Source: Sequoia sempervirens
Taxonomy: Eukaryota > Streptophyta > Pinopsida > Cupressales > Cupressaceae
Direction: 5' to 3'
DNA: 64,000 nucleotides
Assembly: GCA_007258455.2 (NCBI GenBank)
Contig: VDFB02047230.1
Span: 154,801,797 to 154,865,796 of the forward strand
Part shown: positions 1 to 11,090 of the stretch, in pieces
How positions within the stretch are numbered: position 1 is the stretch's first letter
Layout: every line of letters begins with the position of its first letter
The notes under the pieces: model-generated
Database searches by the model: none
What the model saw: only the letters and a program-made list of their open reading frames with translations
What the model was told of the DNA's origin: nothing
Translations under genes and position numbers: made by a program

Positions 1-819
1 AAGTTACAAAATTGCAAAGTTACATTTGTTGTCATCTCATGAAAACTCATATCCCAAATTTATTTCTGACTATTCAACTGTGAAAAATGAGAATCTAGAA
101 GTGCAAACACAAGAGAAGAGAGCCCATAAACCACTTTTAAAGAGCCCTACACAAGACCCATTCATGATAGGGAGAATGAGTCCTCAAACAACTTCTAAAA
201 ACACCATTTATGAGAGGCACACAACATTTATCCCTTCTATATTTTCCAATAAAAATTTAGGTTCCTTCAATTTTATGTTTAATCTACTAAATCCAAGTGA
301 TAGACTACATTTTGGAGTTGATTTGCTATTTTTAATCTTTCTCCCCAAGGTTTTTTTTTACCAAGCCCTTGTCCTAACACAAAAAGGGAAATTGTTAGAT
401 CCTTCAAAGAATTCACTCACCTAAGGGTTGAAAGTGGATTTTATCTTGGGAGATCTCATTTCCTGAATGAAATAGAAGAATATGTAGGTTCATTTACCCC
501 ATTTTTTCTTTTCTAGTTATAGTAAGTTTGGTGAAACATCCCAAATTTAGTATAAAAACCTATGTTTGAACCCCAACCTATTTTTATTTGTTTCAATAGA
601 TTCACATCACCACAAAATGTTTGATTAAAAGTGATTAAGAGCTACCCATGTGACCATAATATCCTTGTGATAGATTCTCAAACAAAGCCATGTCATTCTA
701 GAATTCTAACTATGTTTCATGACTAGCTATGTTCTTGAACAAATCTCCCACCAAGTTGTGATGTAAATCCTCTCATGACATAATTTCATCAACTACTATA
801 GGTTCCATATCATACTATT
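1..819. other. Unclassified AT-rich DNA
   Basis: No gene recognised. The longest open frame, 26-424 on the plus strand (132 codons), has no motif I know and low-complexity composition, so it may be chance. A second frame stays open for about 40 codons after it (about 390-520) but has no family resemblance either. Confidence 0.4.
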
Positions 820-1027
820 ATAAGTGACCCAAAGTATGTGATGCAAGAACCTCAAATAAGTACTAAAACTGTCACAAGTACACTAAAGTTATTCTATAGT
901 AATGAAACAAGAATCCCAAAGTACTACTATTGGTATCACAATTATTATGATAACTAACCCAATGTACTATTATAAGCATACCACAAGCATCCTAAAGTAT
1001 TTCTATAGGTGTGGCAAGTACTAGACT
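820..1027. repeat. Degenerate minisatellite, left part
   Basis: Loose tandem copies of a unit containing words such as CACAAGCATCCTAAAGTA and ACTACTATAGGT, spaced roughly 30-50 bp. The same kind of sequence resumes at 2599, immediately after the inserted 1028-2598 repeat, so the two parts were once contiguous. Confidence 0.55.
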
Positions 1028-2598
1028 TGTAGTGTAGAAAAATGGATCCCTGGACATTTTCACACTCGTTTGGGCCCTCCTTGTGGATTTTGGCTTATTG
1101 TTGCCTTGATCTAGTGTTGTGAGGTGTTATGCACATCCACATTAGATCTTGGGTCCTTGCAAACTGAATAAAATGCATTTATTGATGTCTTGTAAAGTGT
1201 TGTAACCCACTTTCACACTTTTCTAGGATTTCCATTAATAACTGGGCTTTCTAATGCTTTAATTGGCCCCATTTTGCATCCACAAGCCTTATTTATGTTT
1301 AATTTCATAGTAAATCTTGACAAATATCATTTAAAGCACATAAATCCTAAAACCCACCTTAAAATTCCTAAGGTGGGACTCATTCTCCATTACTATAGGA
1401 TGAGTCCCATCAGGTGGGACCCATTCACCAATCATGGTGAATGAGTCCCATTTGACTAAAATTTCAAAATTAATTCAAAATTTGGTAGGATTTTGGCCTC
1501 CTAGATCTAATGTCAGCTTGTAGTGTTGCAATTTTAGGATTTTTTGCATAATTAAGTATAAATACAAGGTTCTTTCACTCATTTTCATCCAAGACTTTTG
1601 TGAGAATATTCATAATAGCAAATTTAATTCCACAATAGCATTCAAGTGTTTACCAAAGAATTCAAGGGCACAATTCTTCATCAAGTGTTGCAACAATTCA
1701 AGATCCATCATCATGGTAAGGTTCTAATTGCATTACTTCGTGTTCATGATTCCTTATCTTATTTCATCATTTGGTTTAATTACCTAAAAGGGGTCTGACC
1801 AAGGAAAATTCTCATTCCCTAATAATCAATAAGTTTTACCCTCTTTAATGTGTGATTGTAGGTTTGTAGATTGAAGAAAAGTGGATTGGAAGCTTTCAAG
1901 AGTGACAAAATGATAAAGTTTCATTTATGTTGTCAAATTTGTCATTAAAATTTGTCAAGAATATGGAAAATCAGATCTAGGGAAAAATATCCATCCAATT
2001 TGCATGAAATCGGTGGGAAAGTGCTTATTTTATCCATATTTAGAGGCTTGCAAAGTTTCAGTTCAAGATTATGCTCCTAGGACACTTTTCGATAAAATGG
2101 GACTCATCCCCCAGTAGTGGCGAATGAGTCCCACTGTAGGTGTTTTCTGGAGATCTTTGTAGATTCAGATACCCTTTTGGTTGAAACTTTTCTCGAGACA
2201 GTTTTCTAGAATTGGGACTAATTCACCCAAAATGGAAAATGAGTCCCACTAGGCCTAAAAAGAAGCAATTTCAAAATTTTAGATCTACTTCCAGTCTTCA
2301 ACACATTTCCAAGTGCACACTTTATATTTTATAGCTTTCTTCTTTTCTTTATTTGCATTTCTAAGTCATTTTCTAAGTCATTGTGCATATCACATTGTGT
2401 TTTCCAATTCTTTGTGTTTTCCAAGTTTACACTTGGTGGTGAACCCCTTTCTTGTCTCAATCATATCCTAGAAAAGTCCCTTAGTAGATCTCTTGCCTCT
2501 TCCATTCTTGGGGTGAAGATCTCTAGGGAATCCTTGATTGGAGAAAAGTGATGTTTTATGTCCAAAAGCAAAGGCAACATCCATTTTTTCACTAATCA
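1028..2598 (+). mobile_element. Family A repeat copy 1, probable solo LTR
   Basis: A 1571-bp block beginning TGTAGTG and ending CA, flanked by AGACT (1023-1027) and AGACC (2599-2603), a 5-bp target duplication with one mismatch. It interrupts a minisatellite that continues on both sides. It carries a TATA box (TATAAATA at 1557-1564), consistent with an LTR promoter. Four imperfect hairpins built on GGGACTCATTC / GAATGAGTCCC lie near 1372, 1414, 2098 and 2213. Related copies lie at 6785-7229 plus 24334-25620 and, inverted, at the window end. No coding domains are seen. The LTR call rests on termini, duplication and TATA box. No internal region is visible, so solo LTR is inference. Confidence 0.6.
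1557..1564 (+). promoter_or_regulatory. TATA box of family A copy 1
   Basis: TATAAATA about 530 bp into the repeat, followed by a CT-rich possible start region. The same octamer sits at the matching place in copy 2 (24475-24482) and, on the minus strand, in copy 3 (63553-63560). Conservation across diverged copies supports a real core promoter. Confidence 0.5.
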
Positions 2599-2770
2599 AG
2601 ACCACAAGTGACTTAAAGTATTGCTACAAGTTTTCTAAAGCATATTGATGTATTGCTACTTGATTCATAATTACTAGTATAAGTGAGAAAATTACTATAG
2701 ACATGCTACAAGCATTCCAACGTACTAATACAAGTATAATAGGTACTACCATAATTGTGCAATAAATCTA
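2599..2770. repeat. Degenerate minisatellite, right part
   Basis: Continues the array seen at 820-1027: CACAAGTGACTTAAAGTATT followed by related units with CTACAAG and ACTACCATA. Its register fits the left part once the 1028-2598 insert is removed. Confidence 0.5.
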
Positions 2771-3385
2771 CTACATGAGACAAAAAAGAATTAATACATG
2801 AAATTTGAGGAACTAATCCTCTTCCAACAATCAAATTGATTGAAAGAATGTATACAAATATAAAATTATTTCTCACTCACACAATCTGTAGGAATTACAA
2901 TCTAAAAAATAATCTTGCACAAAATTATAAATGAATCAAATTGGAATAAAATATATGCATAACACACATTCATTAAAATAAGATGCCACAAATGCACCTA
3001 CAAACCACACAACCATTGGATGCAAATTTGAATGTATTACACATTCAAAATATCCACAAATTTAAAACCTCCATATTTACTATTTGAACAATAGGTATCA
3101 CATGTCTATATAATTCATGTGCACAAAAATCTAAACAATAATGAATCTACAACATATAAATCCAAATATACGTGAATCTATAATATGCATCAATATGCAA
3201 ATACTGTAACCATCCACACAACCCCAAAACATTGTTCAACAATATATAATGGCATTCAAGTGATGTGTCATTCCATGCAGGTCCAAAACACCACAGATTC
3301 ACAATACACAAACAATTAGCTGACCCATTTAGGTCTAAAATACCATGGATCTATATCATGAAATAGAATGTAACTAAGGAATCCA
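2771..3385. other. Unclassified AT-rich flank
   Basis: No gene or repeat recognised. The last bases, ATCCA at 3381-3385, are the left target-site candidate of the copia element that follows. Confidence 0.4.
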
Positions 3386-3827
3386 TGTTGCAAATATAAA
3401 TGAATAATAACCCACTTGAAGCTGTAGTCTTTAATGGATCAACCAAGAAAAACACTATCCACATGAACAAGAAAGTGATGCATCATGAGCAAGAAGATAA
3501 TTTGATCAAATGATGATCTATGATGAATTGATCTAGAATGATTTACAAATGTACAAGTATCTTATTTATATAGGCAAGGTGAGAGGAGGTTGGATAAACA
3601 CCTTAAATGCAACCATTAAAATCCTAATGGATAATATAAATTCATGAGCGAAATATTAAATGCCTAGATGATTATAGATTATTATAAGCTAATTAATGAG
3701 ACATGGCCCCATTAATACTAGTTTCTAAAAATGACAACTAGGAAAATAACTCCTAAGTAAACTTATTAATGATGTGAATAGGTCCTCACTAAGAACTAGT
3801 TAAGAAATAACCCCATTCACACTAACA
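3386..3827 (-). repeat. Copia element 3' LTR
   Basis: 442 bp, clearly alignable with 26222-26656 over its whole length (shared AACAAGAAAGTGATGCATCA, TTAATGATGTGAATAGGTCC and others). Read on the minus strand it starts TGTTAGTG. A purine-rich stretch with TGTGGGG lies just upstream in that direction (3828-3834), a plausible polypurine tract. Confidence 0.8.
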
Positions 3828-4678
3828 CCCCACATAAGTGCAACTTGGGAGTGTAGTTATTATACAAATGATGCAAATACAATGATGGGTCCTAGCTACT
3901 AGGCCATGTTAGTACCTATGTACAAATGAAAATGAAATCTCTTACAAACGGAGAAAGGAGAAAACCTCATGGACAAAACTCCTCTCCAAAAAAAGAGATC
4001 TAATGCAAATCTAATGGAAATCACTTATAAGTAATGGAAGTGCTGAGTGGAGGTATCAACATCAATACCCCCCAAGAGCTACATCCATCAAGTGAATACA
4101 ATACAATGATCCCTCCAAAAAAGGAATAGATGGAGACTCGATTGCCCCCCTGAATGAAGCAACATCAAAGCAACTGAAGATATTCTGAAGCCAAAAGAGT
4201 ACCCAATGATGACAAACCACATGTCTTGCTCTAGGAAGAAATAAATCCAATGGTATATGTGGAAGAAACTCCAAATCCATGATGAAATGGGAGGGAAGAA
4301 GCCTCATATATGAAATCTCTAAAAAGGAATCAAGTGCCTCTAAGAAAGTCTCATCAAAATCAAGATCCTCAATCAAGGTCAAAATAATGGAATGTGGAGA
4401 CTCATACCCTCCAAAGTAGAATCTGCAAAGAGGAGAGTGTTCCCCTCAAGCATGTCCTCCAAACCTGTAGAAGTAGCCAAGTCTGCAATACCTAAAACAA
4501 ATCCATCCTATAATCCCAAGTCTATAAAACTGAATATATTTTGTTGTACTGAATCAACTATATGAGATGATGGAACCATACAATCAAGAGCCAAATTCAA
4601 CCAACCACCATTGCTATCATATGAATTACTATCCACTCTAGAATCAGGGGAATTAGGAACATAAGGATCATCATCATG
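3828..4678 (-). other. Copia internal 3' region with no recognisable enzyme
   Basis: Downstream of the pre-integrase remnant one would expect integrase core, reverse transcriptase and RNase H, about 3 kb of sequence. Only about 850 bp remain. The minus frame 4062-4382 (106 codons) and the frame leading into it from 4678 contain several stops and no DDE, YVDD or RNase H motif. It may be a replacement sequence or deeply decayed spacer. Confidence 0.5.
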
Positions 4679-5065
4679 CTAGAAGTGGGAGAAGGTATAC
4701 ACCTTTGAATAATGATCAACCAAGCCTACAATAATGAGCTCTCTTGTCTCCTTATGAATGAGAACTAACTCAGATTTGAACTCAACTGTATTTTCTTCCT
4801 GTGCAATCTGATAAAATAAGAGTAGATTATGGACCATCTCAAGAACATAAAATGCATCATGGACATTCCCTGTACCTATATCAACATCACACATACTATC
4901 TACATGAACCATATCAACATTAGCAATCAATATTGTATGAAACTGAGGTGCTCTAAGTGACCCTAGAATAATATGATCAAAAGAGCTAGCAATCTATCTT
5001 GATGCACTTGAATTAATAATCCATCCTTCAGGTCTATCTACAAAAGTAGTAATCAATGCTCAACA
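4679..5065 (-). pseudogene. Copia protease and pre-integrase remnant
   Basis: The minus frame reads WIINSSASR followed by a stop near 4994-5023. This corresponds to the copia retropepsin signature, normally W-I-(I/L)-D-(S/T)-G-A. The catalytic Asp is Asn here (codon at 5012-5014) and the following Gly is Ser, so the enzyme could not work. The frame continues from 4930 with HDAFYVLEMVHNLL and NTVEFKSE, the pattern of the copia pre-integrase region where VLYVP...NLLS and a following strand are usual. No integrase zinc finger or catalytic core follows. It reads on from the gag remnant at 5220-5975, as expected for a copia polyprotein. Confidence 0.75.
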
Positions 5066-5219
5066 CTTGCCTCTAGAATCTCTAGAGTTAGTTCCTTTAT
5101 CCTATTTATGTGGAATCTACTCTTGTGTGGTAGAAGAAGAAGGTGACCTAGATGAAGAAGGAATTGAAATATTGTGATCCTTGAGAAGTTGTTTTAACTC
5201 ATGAATCTTCTTCTTATAG

Positions 5220-5975
5220 CAAAACTATTCACTATGCTTGATCCCCTTGCAAAAGGAACATGTGAGTTTCTCCTTCTTATGTTTATCCTCTTTTGAAGAG
5301 GTGGTGGAAGTCTCACTATATCTTGTCATGTAGATTTATTTATTTTCTTCCCTTTCTCCTTAGGTGGTTTGACTATCAATGCATGAGACTTAGAGGTGAC
5401 ATAATGTTGACTAAGTTTGGATTGTTCCCTAGTCAATCTTTCACAAAAGGTCTCAAAATATGGCATGACAAAATTATCACCTAACCCATCCATAATGGAA
5501 TAGAAAGAAGTGGCAAAATGTGCAAAAGCATCCTTCAACTTAGACAAGATCAAGAATATGCATTCCTTGTTAGTTTTTTTCTTTCCCATAACCTACTAAC
5601 TAAGTATGTAAAGACTTGAACTTCACCAAATAATCCTCAATTGTAGCAAATGAATCAGTGGAAAGAGATGCCAACTTAGTTTCTAATTTTAGTGCTCTAA
5701 TATCACTAACAGAACCAAAGAAATCATTATACTTTTCTAATACGTATCTTGGTGTAGTACACTCCTCGATGTGGAAGAATAAAAGTCAAAAACATGCAAT
5801 GCAATCAATCCCATCTCCTCATCACATTTTTTTTTATGTGAAAACTTCACATATTCTCTAGTGAATTATGGTTGTTCCTCGGCCAAGGTAGACCATAATC
5901 CCCTAGACTAAAGTAATCTTTGCATCTTCACCTTCCAAGTGTGATAATTATGAGGAGTAAAAAGCTCAAATCTTG
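5220..5975 (-). pseudogene. Copia gag remnant
   Basis: On the minus strand a broken frame starts near 5975 with FELFTPHNYHTWKVKMQ, the usual N-terminal gag pattern of a Y-x-x-W-K motif. It continues with IEDYLVKFKSL near 5615-5650 and the uninterrupted 5326-5589 frame (87 codons: FATSFYSIMDGLGD, ERLTREQSKLSQ), which is the UBN2-type capsid region. A zinc knuckle of form C-x2-C-x4-H-x4-C lies at about 5224-5265, with an internal stop between His and the last Cys. Several stops and a frame change show it is dead. In a live element it would package element RNA. Confidence 0.75.
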
Positions 5976-6158
5976 ATTATGTCACATGTGCCAAAAAAAA
6001 AAATTGAGCAAGAGGAAAATATATCTAATAAAAATGTTGTGAAACCCCCAAGATATGATATGCCATTGAAAATGAAGGCTCCAAATACAAATAAACCTTC
6101 TTCAAATCATAGTATGTCCAAGATATCAAGCAAATGCCTCAAATTGCAAAAAAATTAA

Positions 6159-6784
6159 TAGAATGTACCTAGAGTTGAAACTAAAGAAAGTGAATGGGAA
6201 AAGTGATAGAACTCTTAATCACCTTCACAATGCCATTGGAACCTCCAAAATCCAACAAAATGGTGAAAAGATACGAGCTCGGGAGTCCAAATAAAAGCAC
6301 TAACTTTAGTTTGATATAATTCAAACCCACAAAAAAATCTAGAAAAATACTTTGCACCACCACGAAGTACACAAAACTAGATTTTTGGTGATATCTCATT
6401 TGTGAAAATATGATATTGTGGTGAAAATTTAAGCTCTGTTGAACGAATCAACCTAATTTGGGTGTGCAAGCTAAATAGGTGCAAAAATTAAAGCACTTGG
6501 GGCAAAAAATAAGCCCCCAGCAGGATAGCTCTTGGTTGTTGATATGACTTGGTGAGTATGGGTGGAAAAAATAAGGTATCATTCAACACAATAGTGGCGA
6601 CGGGGCAACACCACTGGTTTGCTCCACTCGGTGGTTGACCCTCCTGACAATGGACATTGTGGCTTTTCCCAATAGTCGATGGCTAAAATTCAGTGGATGA
6701 GAGTGAAAGCTATCAGTGGTGAGAGGACTTTGACTAACAAGGAAATGAAATGATAGGAGTACCTACAAAAAGTATCAATTCCTA
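6159..6784 (-). other. Copia leader or gag-upstream part, no clear gene
   Basis: Lies between the copia gag and the family A insertion. The minus frame 6181-6399 (72 codons) is hydrophobic, without a family motif. I see nothing else. It should join the leader at 25620-26221 once the nested repeats are removed. Confidence 0.4.
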
Positions 6785-7229
6785 TGCCATAGAAAAATGG
6801 CTCCTTGTCATTTTCATGGCCTTTAGGTCTTGTTTCATGGTGTTGGAACTATGTTGCTCTGATTTTATGTTGTAACATGGCTTGAACATGCTTATTTAGG
6901 TACTAAAACTCAAAGAATGACATCTTGTAAAGGTGTTGTGAAGTGTTGTAAGACATTTCTACACTCTTCTAGACTCTATTTATTACAGTTCACCTAAAAA
7001 TTACATTTTCATCACCAAACAAGCCCTATTTTGAAGTGTTTTAAAGTCTTGTAAGAAGCTTTCACACTTTTCTAAGCATTTTTTCACTATTTATCCCTTT
7101 CTCATGCTTTATTTGGTCCCTTTATGACCTCATATGACTTAATTAAGTGAATTTTTTATTGTTATCCTGACAAACAACATTAAATACAACATATTTCCCA
7201 ACACAAATTTTCAGGTCCTAGGTGGGACC
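6785..7229 (+). mobile_element. Family A repeat copy 2, left part
   Basis: Begins TGCCATAGAAAAATGG, matching the start of copy 1 (TAGAAAAATGG at 1035-1045), and follows copy 1 through TCTTGTAAAG and TTTCACACTTTTCTA to AGGTGGGACC at 7229. There it is cut by the Ty3 element and resumes at 24334 with GGACCCATTCGCC. The exact left boundary is uncertain by some tens of bases. Confidence 0.65.
7225..7229. repeat. Target site duplication, left copy (GGACC)
   Basis: GGACC directly precedes the TG of the Ty3 5' LTR, and GGACC at 24334-24338 directly follows its 3' LTR. Both are perfect 5-bp copies. Deleting the element and one copy restores a family A sequence resembling 1411-1450. Confidence 0.9.
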
Positions 7230-8416
7230 TGTATACACCTAAAAATAGTATGGATAATCTAATTAATTAAACACAATTTATTTGATTAATTAACCTTTAA
7301 TTCTTCTACTATTAAATAAATAGAAATATTTATTTATATAGTTCATCTTTTAAATTCTTCAATCTTTATTCTATTATTTCGTCTTAATTAAATAAACAAA
7401 TTTCACTTTGTTTTATTTAATTATCATAATCAAATTCATCTACTATTGAATAAATAGAAATATTTATTTATATAGTTCACATCTATAGTCTTCTAATTAT
7501 TCTCTCTTAATTAAATAATCAAAACTTCATTAGTTTTTATTTAATTATCATTATCCCTCTTTTATTAAATAAATAATATCAAAAACATTTGTTTATATTA
7601 ATAATTGTTATTTCTTCCTAAATTTGAAACAAATCCAAATGCTCAAATTTATGCACATATTTCTACAGCTCATCATATCTCACCTACCAAATTGGATATG
7701 TAATGTCTAATTAATTTATCTCAAACTTCACGGGTAATTTTTGAGACAAATTTGGGACAAATTTATAGGTGAACTTCATCTTCTTCCATTAATTCTTCCT
7801 ATCATTTGGAAAAATGTTTTTTGTGTGAAGGAACAAACATCCATAATTAGCTCAAGCTTCTTCATTCTTGACCATTCAATTCTTCAGATTGAATCCAGAC
7901 CTTTTCTTTGTTGCCCCTTCACAAATGTGCTCTCAAGAATCTATAAATACAACCTCTTTCTATAGGAAATGGATCTGAACTTTGTGCAAACTTACTCTTC
8001 ATAAATACCAATTGAGCAATCAAGCAATATCATTTAGCAATAGAAATCATAGCATTTTAGAATGAATATCATGGCTTTCCATTTAGCTGCGTCATAGTTC
8101 ACTGTAGCTTCCTTTTATCATATCCATGTCAATTTAGATTATAGTAGCTTCATCATTATCATTTAGATATCATCATATAGGATTGGATTATTGAACTTAG
8201 CAGCATCTCATTCTCTAGATTGGCATTTTAATAGTCATAATTCTTACAAAATCTGAGAGCCTTGTGACTTAATAAATCTCTAGAGATAGAGAACAATATG
8301 ACGCTTTCAAGAGTTTTCTTGTGTTAACTAGATTAATTACTGTTGATTCTCTTGATATAATGTCTTATTAAGAAGTGTTGTTTGTTATTTTACTCATTAC
8401 TTATTTCACACTTACA
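7230..8416 (+). repeat. Ty3 element 5' LTR
   Basis: 1187 bp, TGTATACACC to CTTACA, colinear with 23130-24333. Contains a TATA box at 7942-7949. Its U3 part holds a duplicated unit of about 134 bp (copies from 7306 and 7440), each starting with CTACTATT and containing the palindrome-rich AAATAAATAGAAATATTTAT. Confidence 0.92.
7942..7949 (+). promoter_or_regulatory. TATA box of Ty3 5' LTR
   Basis: TATAAATA about 710 bp into the LTR, preserved in the 3' LTR at 23845-23852. Probable core promoter for the genomic transcript. Confidence 0.6.
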
Positions 8417-8440
8417 TTTTGATGCCCATCGTGGGGCCTC
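8417..8440 (+). promoter_or_regulatory. Candidate primer binding site
   Basis: Directly after the LTR terminal CA comes TTTTGATGCCCATCGTGGGG. This resembles the TGGCGCCCACCGTGGGG-like primer site I recall from several plant Ty3 elements, with substitutions. The priming tRNA is not assigned. Confidence 0.5.
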
Positions 8441-8489
8441 TAACCCCATATTTTACATCTCTTTTTGAAAAGTGTCTACGCAGGCTTCT

Positions 8490-8790
8490 AATGTGTTTCT
8501 TTTAGCACAATCGAGAGACTTTATGGTGCATCCACCAAATACTTTAGTGCATTAGATGACTGTTCTGGCGCATCCATCAAAAACTCCAACACATTTGAAG
8601 ACTATTCCAGCACATTTGACTAAACTTCCAATACACTGGATTGTTCCCTAGGCTCATTTCTATTTAGCGCATATGATCAATTTTTTAGTGCATATGATAA
8701 ATTATGTAGCACATGTGATTGATTATGTAGCACATATGATCTATTCTATAGCACATATGACCTTTGTTCTAGCACATTTGTAATTTGTCT
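8490..8790 (+). repeat. Array of GCGCAT/GCACAT motifs in the Ty3 leader
   Basis: About a dozen loosely spaced copies (20-28 bp) of TTTAGCGCATATGAT-like words, for example TAGCGCATATGATCA, TAGTGCATATGAT and TAGCACATGTGATTG. A second sense array is at 10370-10640 and an antisense one at 22190-22545. Function unknown. Confidence 0.6.
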
Positions 8791-10369
8791 ATTTTTTTGT
8801 TTGGATCCGACGCGACCATGGCTAATGGTTTCATTGTTGCTTTTGGATTAAAATGAACCAATCCTAGGGTAGTCATCATACATTGCTATCTCAGTTAAAA
8901 TGAGCATCATATCTTTTGTGAAGCAATATCTTCACATAGAATAGAAAATTGTCATTTGGGTTTTAAAAACTAAACATTGTTTGTTGTGATCGTACTGTGA
9001 TAGGCCTATGCTCTCCCCTTAAGTGGGTGATCAAAATGCCAAACTCATCTTTTAATTTCATGCAATTTATGCTTTGTTAAATCCTTTAGAAGGCTTTCCG
9101 TATTGGGAAAAATTACTCACCCTACGAGAACGACCTGAGTGGGAACAACCAAAGCCAGGTTTTCCAACCCACTATAAAATAAAAGTGAATCTGGGGAAAC
9201 CCACATTTACCGGAAGTGTGCAAGATAACCATCCCCAAAATCTTTGTTCTAAATATTGGGAGGTCTCCTGAGGGAGTTTATCATTTTATGCTTCGAATGG
9301 ATACCCTATCTACAAAACTTAGTGTAGAATTCAACTATGTCAGTAACCAAACATTGTAATACTCATGCTGCAAAGGGAGGGAAGAATCTACCCCCAAGAC
9401 ACTCACCATATAATTGTCAAGGACTGTTTTCTCAAGGGATTGATAAATCTAACTTTTAGTACACGTCTGGAAAAGAAAAAAACACAGGTGCCCTTTAGGG
9501 GGTGACATGGTTGTGTGAGTTGAAACAATTTTAAGATGTGAGTTGTGGTTATTATGATGAATTTTTGACCTTAAGAGTGAGTCTGCTTGAAGTGTATTCT
9601 TTGTCAAATACCAGTGAAAATCAAAGAGGATCATGTTTTATTCTTGAACATACACTTGTCTAGCTTCTAGGACTTAAAAACAATTGTTTTACAATTGCTC
9701 ATTGTGTTTTCAAAACATTAATTTAGATAATATCATCTAGAAAAACACAAAGAGTTTGACAAATCAACCTGTGCAATTTATGTTAAGGGATTGGAAATCA
9801 ACAAAATTTGTCAAGAAATCCCTTGCAAAAAGATTCAAGAAACCAAAGAAGCTAATTAGCTACAAAAAACTTTTGGAAAGGAGACACTTCTTATATCAAA
9901 GTAGGAAAATCTTGCTTGAACATTAAGCTTTCATCCATAGATATCATGACTCTACTAGAGGATATACTGATGATTTTGCTTTAGATCCTTTATGTTCACA
10001 AGCTTATTTCCAATGAAGAGCTCTTTCACAAAAGCATAATAATAGTCAACCCATTCATCATTCTTTTATCCCACAACTAGCAATACAATATTCCAACAAC
10101 CCAAATCAATTGTTACAATAGAGAAAAAACTTGGAAATATTAGGCTTTTTTGGAGGAAACCATCATTTTTTTCAAACTTGCTTTTAGGCATGAAAGTTCA
10201 CTTTTTGAAGGTATTATCCAATTAGATCAACAAAATCAGAGATTTATTGGCAAAATATCTAGTCAAAATGTTCATGGTTCCAAAAATTACACCCTAAAAA
10301 TCAAACCTTTTACTAAGAAAAAAATAGAACAAATGAACAACACTGTAAAAAGTCCCAGAATAGGGCATA
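8791..10369 (+). other. Ty3 leader, untranslated
   Basis: Long 5' untranslated region. The 65-codon frame 9074-9271 and 91-codon frame 10150-10425 show no recognised domain. Leaders of this length occur in large Tat-type elements. Confidence 0.45.
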
Positions 10370-10640
10370 CACGATTTGTTTTAGCGCATAAACTCAGTAT
10401 TTTAGTGCATCTACTGTCCAAATAGCACATTCAACCATTGTTTCAGTGCATCTGACTAATCCTACAATGCATCTACAGTATGTCACCATAATTTACTAGT
10501 ATCATAATTTACCAGTATCTTGGCGCATCCACAGTTTGTTTTAGCGCATGTACCCTATCTGACAGCACATTCACCATATCTTTAAGTGCGTACACAGTTT
10601 GTTTTAGCGCATCTACCTTTTGTAATGGTGCATCCACAGA
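10370..10640 (+). repeat. Second array of GCGCAT motifs in the Ty3 leader
   Basis: Repeats TTTTAGCGCAT, TTTAGTGCATCTAC, TAGCACATTCA, TTGGCGCATCCACAG and TTTTAGCGCATCTACC at about 25-bp spacing, the same motif family and orientation as 8490-8790. Confidence 0.6.
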
Positions 10641-11090
10641 GCAATAAAATAGAGAGCTATTTGAAACCCCTATCAGACTTTTGACATCAAAACTCTTATC
10701 TTTGTCAGAACAAAAACATTTTCTCAGTCCAAATAGTGTCTTAAAACTATAAAGATAGGATTTTTCAAGTCAAAATTTATCAAATTAAACCAAAATCTTA
10801 CAACCATAAAGTGTCTAAATCATCAAACACAAATTCTGGATTATTACATTAAGTTTCTTTATCAAGATTTTTATCATCCTACAATCACAAAACGAAACAA
10901 AATAATCATATTTTTTAACTTAGTCTCATCAATAGATTTTATCATCCTATTTGACTTAAGTTAATACCCTTGACACTCATCCAAACAAAAAGATCAAAGT
11001 TTAGTGAGAATAAAAAACACTTGTATGCCAATTTTGATGAGGTTACAAAGACAAAAACTTAGAGAAAAGGAAATTGAAACACCAGAAACC

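Noticed and set aside
26..424. 132-codon plus frame at the window start
   Set aside because: No motif, no splice or promoter context, and composition typical of AT-rich DNA; kept only as a note in the unclassified entry.
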